In this document: piece after piece, positions 40,601 to 54,176 of the stretch
Numbering within the stretch: position 1 is the first letter of the stretch
Layout of the letters: every line of letters begins with the position of its first letter
Origin: Ooceraea biroi
Lineage: Eukaryota; Arthropoda; Insecta; Hymenoptera; Formicidae
Reading direction: 5' to 3'
DNA: 64,000 bases
Assembly (NCBI RefSeq): GCF_003672135.1
Contig: NC_039514.1
Location: 1,612,001-1,676,000, forward strand
The notes under the pieces: model-generated
Seen by the model: only the letters and a program-made list of their open reading frames with translations
Databases searched by the model: none
What the model was told of the DNA's origin: nothing
Program-made: the position numbers and the translations under genes

Positions 40601-42538
40601 GCATGGGAGACCTCAATCTGGCTTTCCAAAAGCATACCGCGCCTGTACTTCTCGCGAAACGATATATATCGAGTGCTCAATTTCGAGTGCTCGTATTTCC
40701 TCTCGACACACGTGCCATGAGAAACATTCGTGTGTATGTGTGCTTGGGTGGGTGCACTGTACCTTGACTCGCAAGAGCGGCTCGTAATGTCGGCGATTTA
40801 ATAACGACCGCAGAGTGGTATTGATCCTCGCGGGACTTGCGAACTCCTCGAGAGCTGAGAAGTCGAAGCGTTAACTCGTTGCCGACGTGATAATTCGGTA
40901 ACGCCCTGATAAGGGTCTCCCGTGCAGTTACTTCAGCATGTTGGCCGTTTCCACGCCGGAGAAGAGAGGATGAGCTATCGACGTTTCCGAAACAACACGC
41001 GTCAAAGCCGGATCAGTCAAGTTGAGCTCTGGGAATCGCACGACAGTTTCCGTCCGGCTTTGTATATTACTTTTGTCGCGACCGCTTAACATGACCCGTG
41101 ACTATGAGACAGAAAAACAAGATACTGACGAAATAGCGTATGTATATCCTTAATTCTTCTTGTAATTTCTGTAATTATGCTACTCTCAACGTTTCAAACG
41201 TCTGTCTTAATCGTCATGTTTGTTAAATTAATGAATGCACACCAGAGGAAAGATTTGTCGTAAAATTGATCAAGCAAAAATCGAGGAGAGAAGCTATATC
41301 TATCTTTTGCGACAGCAAGTAATAGACACTGCAGACGGAACGCGATCCATGATAGGACGAGCTTCGTACTGCTCGTAAAATGTTTATCGTCGGTCAATAG
41401 ATGGATCGATGAGGCACTGATGTTCGTCCGAGCTGTCGTAAAATTGAAATCGGCGGATCCGGAAAATCGTTTTACCAGGCATGATCACTCTCGCCGTTAT
41501 GCCACGACTGTTTAAGTATCGTCATTCTATTTCGAGCTATAATTTGAAATATTCACTTGGAGAGACGTAGTACGTAAACACGATTAATCTCCAAATTACT
41601 ATTTGTAATTATAATTTTAAAAAATTGTAAAATTCTTGGCATACTTGTACTTGAAGGCCTATAAAAGAAAGAAAACAATTCGAATTAATGACTATCAAAG
41701 ACTGTTGTTTGTTAAATTGCACTTTCGAACTAACGACGAGCTAAAAACGGGAACAAATTGCAATATCAATTGGTCCTGATTCATCTTCTCTCTCTACCTA
41801 AGTCTCTCACTGGTTTCGACAGGCAATATTCAAGTGACTTAGAATTCCCCTAACTCGCCAACATTAGCATGCTGCTTCTACGAATGGCAGACTTAATAAT
41901 GGGAACGAATTACTATCTCCATTATACGACCATCATGCGTAGGAACGTATTAGACTTGGACATCACTCGTACGATTAACGAGCTATAGAAATTCTCGTGA
42001 CTTCCTATGTTCCTTATTGATCCCATTACTCGGGTTGACGCAGGCTGTGTGTAGTCTGCGACAGGTGTCAGTGGACGGGACACACGTGACTGCCCGAACC
42101 GCACGGTGACTGTTTTGACGCGGCTATCCGTCAGGTAATCGCGGTTCACCGTCGCTCCGTCATTCGATGCGCTGTGCAACGGGTCGTCTCGAGTGTCCAT
42201 GCACCATTAACGTACGCATAACCGCGTGCAGTTACGTGGTTTGCCGTCTAATCGTTCATATAACTGATACAGTTACCACTACTAGCGACAATCGTACTCG
42301 CATATTATTCGGGCGTTCAATCACAATTTAGATTTTAGACGCGATTAAAATCGTCCAATTACAATACGATCAAGATCGATCAGTGACATCAAAATGTTTC
42401 TACGATAATAAAGATCGAAATCAAGTCAACGTTCTACTGTTATAAATATACAAGTTATCAATAACATTACATAGTTAGATGACGTTAGCGGGTAGAAAAG
42501 AATTAATGAGAATGAAATTAATGGCTTGTTGGTCGCTA

Positions 42539-42559
42539 GTAATAATAATAATAATAATA
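42539..42559. repeat. (AAT)n microsatellite
   Basis: Seven AAT units. Confidence 0.85.
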
Positions 42560-45243
42560 GCAAATTGAGATTAACCGACAATAACTACTGGTAGCTACGA
42601 CAAAACGCGCTCGCTGTACGCTCATGTATTTACAGTCACGTATACACGAATCAACGACACGCAAGCTTATGTTTCTTGGCACACCTTAATCGAATCGCAA
42701 TACTCTAGTAAACTAACTGGAAACGCAAATGATTTCTCTCTTTTTCTTGAAATATAATTAAGCATTAAATTGAGACATCTTGTAGTTGAGTGCTGGTTAC
42801 ACTTTCTAAAGCGTCTTACATATTTTTTAGTTTTTAGATTTAAACAATGCAAAAAATCAATACAAACGATACGTGCAAACATATTGTACGTCCGAAATAT
42901 TGTCTTTTCTAAAAGATAGGTACCAGATTCATATCAATCTAATCACATCTTACATTTCTACGTGAGAGCCGTTTATGCGGACATAACTCGCTAGAATCAC
43001 TCGCGTGTATTTGTCCCCTCGCACTTTCCTCGCTTCTGACATCATAACCCATGTGCCGGTGTAGATATTGAGAGCTTTTAGGATTGCGAAGCGTTTCGAG
43101 ACAAGGACACTACCGCAGGTCAATAACCATCCTATTAATAAATTCACGTCGAGTAACAGAGTTTCGAAAAGCGAGATTAAAAGAGGAATGGGTTATAGAT
43201 TCAGTATTTGCCGATAGCAGCGCAATATTATTTGGCCAGTAGGTACAATATCACGTTCGATCAACACTAGCGACGCTAAACGAATCAACGTTATAACGTG
43301 CAGTCGCAGTTGACGTGTTCATGCGAGTACATTCACGTACGATAGGCTTTTAATTGAAACATTGACAATTTCGATGGTAAATAAAAAATTGGCCCAAAGC
43401 TTAGAAATACTTTTATTAGAATTCCTTGAAATTGGAAATTGATGAAATTTATTTGCAGAGTTAAAAGAGAAAAATAAGTATAATGATTAGATCTGTAAAT
43501 GCAGTCATGTACACGTTATTTTGGTCAACTTAAACAAAATCACGTTCTTTAACCGTTACATCAACAGAATCCGCAAAAAATTGTTACCACGTTATCACGA
43601 ATAAGAAATGATGATGTAAAGTCGAAAAAAACGTGTCAAGTGCTAAGCATTTCGGGACAATCGGACATCGTAAAAAAGGACAGGTGGCGAGGCTGACGTC
43701 GGAATCGATATTATCGAAAAGGACGAAAAGAGAACGAGTACATATGTAACATGGGTACGCGCGGGGGTGATGCTAGCACATAGATATCCGCTTGGCAGGC
43801 ACCTAATACGAACAGGAGCCGAAGGGCTCGCTACAAACTTGAATTTATGCTCATACTGCAACGCATAAAGCTCCATGTCGTTGCCGTGAGTTTGTGTGCA
43901 ATGGCAAATTTCTCACTGTCCCTCAATATCCTCGTTGACAGCGTTAACGTTGAATATATTTTCGCGAATGACGCTTCCGTTTCGTTCGTACGAAACCGCC
44001 ATGGCAATTGAATCGGTTAATCAGCAAAGAAACAGCGAGTAACAACTATTTGCGAAATCTCCGACATGGAAGCCATTGCTTCTTGCGAGACACATGTTTT
44101 GCTAAAACTGTGGCTCGTCCTTTGGCGGATGACGGGTGAAGAATTACGAGTTTCTCGATTAGGATACCACATGCCAGTTATGTAACTGCGAAATATCTCC
44201 CGTTTCGTTTGCTCGCGGTCCAATTTATTGCGGTTATCGCGGTCAATCGTATAAGAAACGTTCACTCGTTCTTACGCGCGCGTTTCTAATCGTTTCAATT
44301 ATTTTACTTGCCTTTTCGCGAACGCCCACCCTCACTTTATCGAACTAGCTCGCTCCATTCAACTCTTCTACGTTTCCTGTCAAAAGGACGTCAAACGGGT
44401 GACGCATACTCGAATAGCTAAACGCAAGCGGTTAATGTATCGCTATACAAGATAACTAATATTAAAGATATCAAGATTTATTTTGATAGTAGGGAGCAAG
44501 ATAAAATAAGAAGACAAACCACTATTTGAAACACTCGTCACTGAAACACTTGAAATTAGGAACGCGGTTAACTATCTTACTACATTCTATTTAATAAGTA
44601 ACGCCAGAAGTCTAATTACATGATAACAGGTGCGGTATAATTCACACTGCTGATGTAATTATCGCCGTAGCTCGTTAACCTCTCATCAAGTTACGGGAAT
44701 AGGCCCTCCTCTGTCGCTGTTTCTCATTTTACAAGCGCATTTTGAACCTTCATTTTTGCAAAACTTTGCGGAAAATACGCATTCGCATGATCCTTCCCTT
44801 AAAAGATTAGTCGCAATTTCTTTTCACGGTCCGGGGGGCATTCTGTCGGCGTTCTCCCTTGCAAAAGGAGAGCTTGCTATAACCTACCCATCCACAACAG
44901 GCCGGAGCAGTCTGCATCCGACAAAAATTTCGCCATCGGACGTAGATCACACCCTCCCCGCTGCTCATCCCTCTTGCGACAGTCGAGAAGACGTTTTACG
45001 AGCAGCGATTTATCGAACCAGCTCGGTGCCCGCCCCCTCCGTCTTCTCGCGTTCCCTGCGAATAGTCCATAAATTTCAGCGATGTACCGCAAGGAAAGAA
45101 CCAAAAAGGGAAGACGCCCTGGGAGGAAGGGTGGAGATGACATAAAGGAAGACTGAATAGGCATCCTTTCGGAAAACACGCGACCTCGCCATCACAATTG
45201 CATGCAAGGTGCATTCCTCATCTTGTCATTCGCACCATGCTTC

Positions 45244-45310
45244 TATATATATATACATATATACATATACATACATATATGTACATACATGCGCACGCGC
45301 ACGCTCACGC
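45244..45310. repeat. compound TA / TACA / CGCA simple repeat
   Basis: A TA tract passes into ATACAT repeats and then CGCACGC repeats over about 65 bases. Confidence 0.8.
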
Positions 45311-47984
45311 AAAACTGCTTACACGTAAGAGCACACGCATGTATTGTAGAAAGAGGTCTTAGATATTCCGATTTCAGCATCTCCTACGTATATTTTTGAT
45401 ACATTCGTATATTTTTGATTCCTGACAATTGGATAAAATCTTGAAATGTATGGACATATGACGCGTCACTTTGTACTTCAATCTTGTTTCAAAGAGACAA
45501 GATGTCAAAACTTTGTGGTAGGGGCTCACCTTCGTGAGAAGTGAAAAAGAGAAAAGATACGTGCAATGCCTTTTACAGCACGTTTGCGCCTCCATGTGAT
45601 AAAAAAATTATCAAGGTTTATAATTTGTTGATTTTGCGTGATACTTTCTCTCGTATGGCGAAATCCAGAAACGAAAAGATTTTCGCGCGTGCATCGGGAG
45701 GAATACGCGTGTATAACGGTTTATAAGATTATACATTATAAGATTAAACTAACGAGCCATTTAGGCGTTCTATATTCTGGTTGCAGGTGTATCTGAAAAC
45801 AATGAACGCGAGCGAGATGCATAAAATACGAATCTACGAGAGAAATATCTACAAGAGAGAAGTATGTAGAAAGAAACAACGAGCATGCAAACATACTGAT
45901 ATAAAACGCTTAAATGTAATGCACCGTTACGTACGTAACGCACGCTACAGCTCGTTTATTTAAAAAATAAGCACGACAAAAAAGTGCACACGGATGGCAA
46001 ATAACTACCAGTTTTATAATATGTGGTTATAGGAATAATAAAAAAAAGAAGAAGAAGTTCAACATATTGGAGGCAACAGCTCTGGCGCACATTCGGCCAG
46101 GGTTCGATCGAAATAAAACGGCCGTTGCATTCTGGCAATTTCGCTGGCAAAAATTGTCGCGGCGCTGCATCGCCATCCGTGCATCGCTTCAAAAACGAGA
46201 AGGTCCTCCTCCGATATTGAGGGGGATATCGTATCCGCCAAGATCTGGTATCCGGGAGCACTTTATCATCCGAGTAACTGTAGCGAGGGAGCGCAAACTC
46301 GTGCGGATAACGCGACCCTTCGAGAAAATGCGGCCTCGCGCGGGTGAGTGAACCAGCGAAATAGACGAGACGCGCATCAAAGGAGGACGGAAGTAGCAGT
46401 CGCGGTATTTCCGGTTTTCGAGCTGTTTTGTTTTATGTCGTCCTCCGGCTACTCTCCTTTCCCATTCCCTTCTTCTCCTCGTCGAGGAGAAACAAAAGGT
46501 TAATTTTAGCACTTATCCGCGCGTAGTACTTTCCGTACACAGAGTATTCCAAAAAAGCAAGGAATTTAACATTAAAAAAGTTTTAATAACTTATATTATA
46601 AAAATTTCAAATCAAATTTATTAATCAGTTAATTAGTGATGATAAAAGAATTTCATTCTTCGTAAAACGTTCCATCCAGACGCGATACATTTGCGAAACT
46701 GGAGGTACCGAACATTTCGCTGAATGACATGATGCGCAGATCTCGAATCTATCGAAATGTCTTTCACAGTGACGTTCGAGTTTTCAGGTTCGCGAAACTA
46801 TATCAGATTTTTGCAGCGTTTGTCTCGCACCGATAATGAATCCAGACCCGTTTCGCTTTTTTCCAGCATAAAGAATCGTCGGGGTTAATTAAAACGCCAG
46901 GCTCGGCTGGGCAACACCGCTGGTAATTTACGGAGACTAGATGCCGTGAAAAAGGCCATCTCGTGCCACGGTGTTTTGCGCCAACGGTTATTTATTTCGT
47001 CGCGTTTCCCCGAGTTGCGACGGACAATGACGCTACGATAAAGTTTGGCAAGACCGAATGTCGCTACGAATGGGGAAACTAGCGTGATAATTGCCCGCGA
47101 TCGCGACCAAATTAAATGGCTTGCATTATTATCGACCCGGAAACATTCTCCCTCAAGAAAGACTCGTTAGACCTGCCGTGACACGGAAAGCTCCTAAGTC
47201 GACAAAAAGGGCGGAAATGCAGACTTTGCTCGTAGAGAAAGAGATGGAGAGAAAGGACCGGTGAGGAAGAGAAGAACAGGTACCACGAAAAGAAAGGAAA
47301 ATGCGAGATTGAGACAGCGGAAGCGGAAACCATTAATGGCGATGCGGTAGGCGCGAGCGCGGAGTGGATAGCGAATGAGCGCAGGGACTCGGTGAAACGT
47401 AAATGGAGGATGAAAGTGCAGGAGGAAAAAAGAGAAGAAATAAAAAATCAAGAGAGAAAGATGCAAGTGCGATGCGAGTCGCAGAACTCGCGCAGGACCG
47501 CAGGATGAAAAGAGAGGAAAATGAAAGAAAGGAGGAGACTCGCACGGCGCGCTATTGTGAATTCATAACAGAGCTCTCTCCTCTATCGTTCCTTCCTACT
47601 GTCCTACTGTCACTTTCGCGCACGCGTATGTACGTTCATGCCTTCTTTCCTTGCCGGTAAAACGGCCTTTCGAAGTGGCGAGTATGTCCTTGACAAAATT
47701 CCCGACGGGAAGGATCCGGTGCATCTATCTCATTTTAAAGGAGAGGAAACTGATTTTTTCTAGTCAATTTCACCAACTTCGCGACATGACTCTGGCGTTG
47801 ATCGGACGGCAGATTACGCGCCACAACGCATACGAGAAATTATGTATGCTGTCCTATTTCTACGCGGCAACATGCCGATAGTCTAGACAATAGCCGTTCT
47901 CCGTCGTGCAATTATTTACCCCGAGGACGACGGATATACCTAGCCGATATATACGCACAATGCCATTGTCTCTCGTCTACGTGG

Positions 47985-48013
47985 GTCGCGTCGCGCGTCG
48001 CGCGTCGCGCGTC
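47985..48013. repeat. GC-rich tandem repeat, GTCGCGC x3 plus partial units
   Basis: GTCGC, three GTCGCGC units and a final GTC follow each other without interruption. An unusual all-CpG minisatellite in otherwise mixed sequence. Confidence 0.9.
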
Positions 48014-49904
48014 TCTGTACATATAAACTGAGCCACACACTCACAATGGACACACACGTAAACGCTGGTAAACAGGTGTGTGCGACAGGCGAACGTACCT
48101 CCTCACAGGTACACGTACGTTAAAGGTATGCGTTACGTGGATACAACGTTGAAAGGACCAACTGCAATCGTTCGGTGACAATTGCCCAGGAAAAGTCATT
48201 AATCGTGAGAGAGAACGTCACGGTTGCTTAAACGATTTGGATCGCCCTCTGCCGATTGGTCTTTAATTTCTTCCGATAGAAAGGGTTTATCACTGATGAA
48301 AGCTCGATTCGTTCGCTGTTCTAGAAGTTGAGGGAATGTAATTGAAAGATTTATCTCTTTGCACGCGGAAGAGTATTTCTCTTAATGATTCTACGCCAAA
48401 CAGCGAATAAAATTTAATTTTACAAGTGAGCAACAGCACTTTGTATAAGAAAACATTTACATTAATACCAAATACACATTATTTTTAATAACAAATACAT
48501 TTAAAAAACAAATTCTTTTTTTATTTTACATATTTCAAAGACATTTAAATGAAATACTTATTGTACACTAAAACTGCACAAACGCGCGAAAGTGTATCGA
48601 TTCGACCGACTTGTGCGTCAACTTTATAACACGGACTCGATTAAATTTATGGCAGCGACCGTAACCATTGTTGCGGCAATATGAAAAAAAAACAGTAGAT
48701 CTCGGCTATACTACTGACGGTGGCCAACGACGGTGGGTGATTGGTGATCCCTCGCTATCGGTAGCGATCGCTACCATTTCGGCAAAGCTGTAAAGTTGAA
48801 TCGAAATTCACCGACGCGGCTCGTATAAGTGACATAAATTCGTTTCGGCTGATGAAACGCGTGATTGTTAAGCCATCGAGATTCTACTTCGATTTATTAT
48901 TGTTCACGTTCATCTATTCTCAAAGAATAAATAGCAAAAAATAGCAAAAAAAGAAGAAAACAAATTTTCTGACGATAGTAAAGTACAGTCAATGCTGGAA
49001 ATGATTAGTTTGAAGAGCTCGACAAATTGTTTGAGAAAATGGTATAATGATCCTCGAACAGCGCTCATCTTATTTAGGGCGCATACATAAACCTGCGTGT
49101 CTACCTATGTACATATGTATATGATGCAAAAATATTTCTTTCTTATTACTGCATTTGTGGGAGATTTAACAGTTGATACATAAAATAAGTAAGAAATGAA
49201 AAATATAAACAAAATATTTGCATTGCTTTTTATTTTGTAAGCAATCGAAAATTTAACGGAGCTAGAAGATGGCTTTCCCATATGACTGCGGACACGTCGA
49301 TTCGAAATCTGCGTGATGTCGACAAAAAAGTGCAAACTGCATTTTTACGTCCGGAAAATGTTACGCGCGCAAAGTTTGCAACTTTCCGGTTCTCGCTCCT
49401 GCTCTCCTCTCCTTTCTTTCCTATGGGCGTCTGGTTCCATTTACGCGCTAACTACGCCCGGAACTTGTAATTATCCACGTCAGTTTTACGATAGCGCGGA
49501 TTTAGGGGGACAAGGAAGAGACGGTGGTGATGGAACAGAACACGGGGTAGATGCGCTTTAAATTTAATGACTTGTGTCGCATAAAACTTTACTGTTGCGT
49601 GCGCGTCGCCGACGCATCACAATGCGTCAATTCGTCAAATCTTCTTCTATAAAACGACATATACGATATTTTTCTATATAAATCCAAGCATTACGTATGA
49701 AAATCGTTTATTTTAGTAGGGACGATCCTGACTTATAGTCCTCGGGTCATAAACTGTGTGACGCATAATCGATAAAAATATCGTCCTATCGGCGAAAAGA
49801 GTTCTAATTATAAAATCTTGAAGGAAGATTCTGACTTTAAGGCTTTCACGGCTATTACTTACGTTAGTACTGATGGCTTCCGGATAGATACCGCGTTCCA
49901 TGAC

Positions 49905-49958
49905 AGCTTGGTGCCGACGTCTTGCAGACATTGCAGTCCGCATCATCAGGGCTGAGCT
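49905..49958 (-). pseudogene. degenerate inverted copy of the hammerhead-like motif
   Basis: The left arm of the near-palindrome holds the same 54-base motif on the - strand. The AGCT, GCC/GGC, CTGATGA, stem II and loop sequences match the + copy exactly. The catalytic GAAAC box reads AAGAC, so G12 and A14 of the core are changed. Both positions are essential in known hammerheads, so this copy is expected to be inactive. It lies about 500 bases from, and in opposite orientation to, the better copy. Confidence 0.45.
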
Positions 49959-50454
49959 CCGATACTGAGCTCCCTTGGTTTGCAATAGTCCTTGTATATG
50001 CACAGTAATTAATTGATTAATCGACTCAATAAACATTTCTTTCTTCCGAGTTCTAGGAAAGATTCTTCTCCGAATTTTCGTTAAATTTTATTCGGGCTTG
50101 TTTTAATACTTTTTTGTCTGATGCATTAATGCGAGAATGCTTTTTATGTTCGAATCGGGGTGGATCGGGGAGGATTTCAATTAAAACATAAAAACATTTT
50201 ATTTTAATAATAACATTGTTTTTATGTTTTAATTGAAACCTGCACCCTCCACTCCGATTCGAACATAAAAAGCATTTTCGCATTAATTCATCAGACAAAA
50301 AAAACATTAAAACAAGCCCGAATGAAATTTAACGAAAATTCGGAGAAGAATCTTTCCTCGTACTCGGAAGAGAGAAACGTTGATCGAATCGATTAATCAA
50401 TTAATTACTGTGCATATACAAGGACTATTGCAAACCAAGGGAGCTCAGTATCGG

Positions 50455-50508
50455 AGCTCAGCCCTGATGATGCGGACTGCAATGTCTGCGAAACGTCGGC
50501 ACCAAGCT
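50455..50508 (+). ncRNA. hammerhead ribozyme-like motif (type I, very short stem III)
   Basis: Seen directly: AGCT (50455-58) can pair with AGCT (50505-08), and GCC (50461-63) with GGC (50498-500). These form a two-part stem I with an internal loop (CA opposite ACCA). CTGATGA is at 50464-70. GCGGAC (50472-77) pairs with GTCTGC (50484-89), with one G-U, around loop TGCAAT, giving stem II. GAAACGTC is at 50490-97, in which ACGT is self-complementary. Known: type I hammerheads have CUGANGA, GAAA and UH boxes in this order. Those of Penelope-like retroelements have minimal stem III and are thought to act as dimers, and loop-loop contacts between stem I and II are typical. Predicted cleavage is after C50497. 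Anomaly: an extra U (50471) between A9 and stem II; an extra base at this place is known in the chrysanthemum chlorotic mottle viroid hammerhead. Activity is inferred, not shown. Confidence 0.5.
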
Positions 50509-50544
50509 GGAACGCGGTATCTATCCAAAAGCCATCAGTACTAA

Positions 50545-53500
50545 TCGAAGGAAGATTATATACATACGAAAGATCATGCAAAAATAAATCGGCTCGACAA
50601 CAAGTGATCGGATTAAGAGCGGTCCAAAATATTGAGCTATAGTAATCTGGCAATAACGTGGCAGAAAAGTTGCGACAAGTCAATTTTTCGGGAAATCTCT
50701 CGATTCCCACAATCCGTCACGTTCGCCAAAACCAATCAAGATCTCCTTTAGCAGGAATCATAATTCACTTTCGTGAAAGTCGACAAAGAAAGATCCGAAT
50801 CTCGATTCTGAAGCACGTGCTTGATTTCCTAATTTATGGTATCGATCTACGGTTCAGGGATATCTCATCTCTTCCACGCCTGTTCGATCTTGAGTTCTTG
50901 AGTTATCGATGGCTGCATCAAAGGGCTATTTGCTCATTATGGATAAATACGTGCACAAAAATTTACAAACGAGTTTGCTGTGCTTCACGATTCACATGAT
51001 AGATGACATAGCCATCTCTGACATTTACCGTGATTATTTAACGAAATGATTCTCAATTTCTACAAATTAATGTGCAATTTCTCTACATTACGATTGTAAT
51101 GAAAATTGTAAAATATCCTGGAATAATGTATCTTGTGGTTCAAAATTTCATAAACGATGTTCAATGCAAATGACGTTATAATTAAATACAATTTCAAATC
51201 CCGCAATTAAGCTTCAATTTAGTTTAATACATTGATCGGAAAATGAGATATGCATATTGCTTTTGTCTGTGAATTAACAACGCAACATATTGATATAAAA
51301 CATTACACAATTTGGCGTATCAAGCATAGTTAAAATTATCACTGTAGCCATGTCGTATACATGCATACCGAGTGATCATTTCATTTTCAAGTGCGAACAA
51401 TGCAATAGCTGCATCGTATCGTGCTCATTATTGCCAGAAAAAAAAAGAAATGAAACTGCTGATAACAACAGCGCATTATCTAAGAGTGAACAATGGAGCA
51501 AGTGAGTGACGTAAAATTTCAACTTCCGGAAGAAGGCGGAGAAAGGTGGTGCGATGCATGAGAATACGAACTGAATACGCATCTATGTTTCTATGTCTGT
51601 CATTTCATTTCACTCCGTTTCTCATTCTAATTTGCGAATATTGCTCTCTTCGCTCATTTACACACAATTCAGAAAGTTTGGAACAGCTGTGAATCAATAT
51701 AAGATAACAATAGCAGTATCGATAGTGTGCATCGACTAGACTCGTATTATAATAAACGATTTTAAAGAAACATTCTCAAATGTGCAAACATGCACATGTA
51801 TTATACGTGTCTCGTACATTCTTACGGGGTCACTTTTATCGTTTGCCGTGTGACATAAAAGTAGAAAATAATGTTCTTTGTACGATGTGTAATACTGTAC
51901 AGCTGATGAGAATAAGGATAGACGATAGCAATCTCGTTATGTGTACTAGATTGTATAAGATCGGATCGAACGTGATCGCGCATGCACAAGCCGGAACATG
52001 TAAACTGGGTCACAATCGATCTCTCCTTGTTCTTTGAAATCGGACTTGATTGCGCGCGCCAACACATCTTCGTCCATTATAAGAACCCACATAAATTATG
52101 GCAATAGATCCGCGAGTGTAATAAACCTGCGCCCAAAAGATATATGTGTATCGGCTAATATATAGCGTTTAAAGTTATATTGCTTTTACAATTAAAACAG
52201 AAGAAAATGAGAGCGATATTATTGAAACTATATATATTGAAATTATATAGCTAAAGACGAGAAAATATTGAAAAATAGTAGTAGAGTCTGCTACCATTTT
52301 AATTAGAAACATTCACCGGGTTACCAATCACTTGCATATTATAAGTTTTCTTGCAAATATTATCTAGCGACGCGCTTTCGTCTCAAGCAACGTTCAATCA
52401 TGCTTAACTTCCTGTTAGCTCAAGCCAACGTTTCGTGACTTCCTTGATAAGCTTGACGCTTGAAGTCCCCGCGCCCCATGAAAAATGTTAAAAATCTCAT
52501 ACCGAGATAAACGATCTTAACCAAATGAAAAAACATACTATGCTGTAGTGGCGGTAGAATTTAATATTTAGAAGAGTATTTACATCGACATCCAATAATT
52601 ACGTAATGTTAATGTAATATTTTCATTTACCTAATTATGTTGAAATCTTTTAATATCTTTATGATATTGCATGTGTTACGCACGTGTCTATGTAAATTTA
52701 AAAAGATTCTGCCAAAAAACAAGTTTACATGCACAACAGCGTTGCAGATATTTTCCTATCAAATCTCTGCACCGTGATTAAATGAATAATTTTTTTAATG
52801 GAACCTATATTTGCTTTTATTGCTCCGAGAACGCTCCGGATATAAAATCTCACTCAACGCAGTAATGGCAAATATCGACCGGCGACATGCTCTGGAATTA
52901 AGAGTCTCTATTAACCCAATTAATTACCATTATCGTATGGTTGTCAATAACGGCACATCAAAAGGAGAAATCTCACAGTACGTGTCCCTGTAAAAGCACC
53001 TTACGCACCGAAATGGTGCATTCGATCCTGTTAGACAGGATTTATGCGCAGTAATGTGACGCGAATGAATCCAGGGGAAAGAATCAAAGAATTCGCAAGG
53101 ATATGATTCAGTACAATGTCGATCATTATGATAAGCTGTAATCGCACGCTACAAATTTGTCTTCACACGGTAAAATTATCTAGTAGCAGCACATTATTAT
53201 GCCCGTCATACGTGATATAATTCGCAGGGGCAGTAAGCATCGATAAGTACACTAATTATAAAGTTCATCACGCCGGTTCTACGGACAGGTGGATTCGCGA
53301 ACGCGCGCGTTCAATCTATCGCGCACGTATGCCACCATAGTATTACTAGGTGATATCATTTCTGAGCGTGTATCATGTCACGTCTGGGGAACGCTGGACC
53401 GATAATAAGGATATTGGTAACGGCCCAACGGGAAGCGGACAATGATCATTAGAGCTGAGAGCGGTCTGCGAAGAGGTATTCATCGTGACTACTCGTCTAC

Positions 53501-54176
53501 GTATAACAAGGTCGTCGACCTATTGAGGATCGTATCATTTCCTCGCATTTTCCAAGACCATCGTCTTTGTCAGATTTCATCGATCGGATGCGACGCTTCG
53601 CGGTTACGCGTTCCTGCGATATCAACGAAGTGAAATGGACCTTTATGTTCAGCTAGCAATTGATATAATTTTTCTTTAGAGAACATCGTCCGGTAGAGTA
53701 AGGATTTGCAAAACTAACACTTGGAGTAAACAATTCTAACGGATGCTGCAGGGCGAAATCTAAATCGTTCCGGCGTTACGATAGTGTAACTGTCGCCGTG
53801 TAATTGCTGGATTTTTCTCATTTTATCGTGAGTACGTTTCATTCGTATTATTATCTAACTTGTCGAGTCAAATCCGTCCAATATTTTCATCAAGAATTTA
53901 GATAGAAAAATACATTAAATCGTTCCCTCGTATAAGACACGCTACGAATCGCGTAGAAAAATATTGATACGAATCACATTATGGTTAAATACTAAGAATC
54001 ATGCACGCATGACTTTTTATTTATGCGTTCACCATTGGGATAGTAAAGTCTCTAATTATATTATACAGATTACAAATCCGAGCATCATATGTACGATGAT
54101 TATACCTAATTACCGTGCACAATCATCATGCGAATTTACGTCGCGCAAAACATACGAGATTTTACCAACCTTACCA
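50545..54176. other. non-coding stretch, nothing recognised
   Basis: Unique-looking, AT-rich sequence with only short, overlapping open frames. No repeats of note. Confidence 0.6.

Larger units (their letters stand above)
30281..49863. other. 19.6-kb gene desert
   Basis: No domain-bearing frame, RNA gene or complete transposon was found. 35,550-36,370 is more GC-rich and has two adjacent - strand open frames (see findings). 46,530-46,560 (acagagtattcca) may be a worn transposon end of the CAGGGTGTTCC type, too diverged to call. The rest is unique-looking sequence with microsatellites. Confidence 0.55.
49864..50544. repeat. 681-bp near-palindrome (long inverted repeat, 20-base loop)
   Basis: Arm 49864-50196 is complementary to 50217-50544 with scattered substitutions and small indels, separated by about 20 AT-rich bases. 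The outer ends read ttagtactgatggc and its complement. No significant open frame lies inside. The hammerhead-like motif in each arm suggests that the arms derive from the terminal repeat of a Penelope-like retroelement, whose end repeats can be in inverted orientation. Alternatively this is a foldback DNA element. I see no target site duplication. Confidence 0.8.

Noticed and set aside
44756..45145. 129-codon + strand open frame
   Set aside because: Overlapped by two open - strand frames of similar length; composition fits random GC-rich sequence and no domain is visible.
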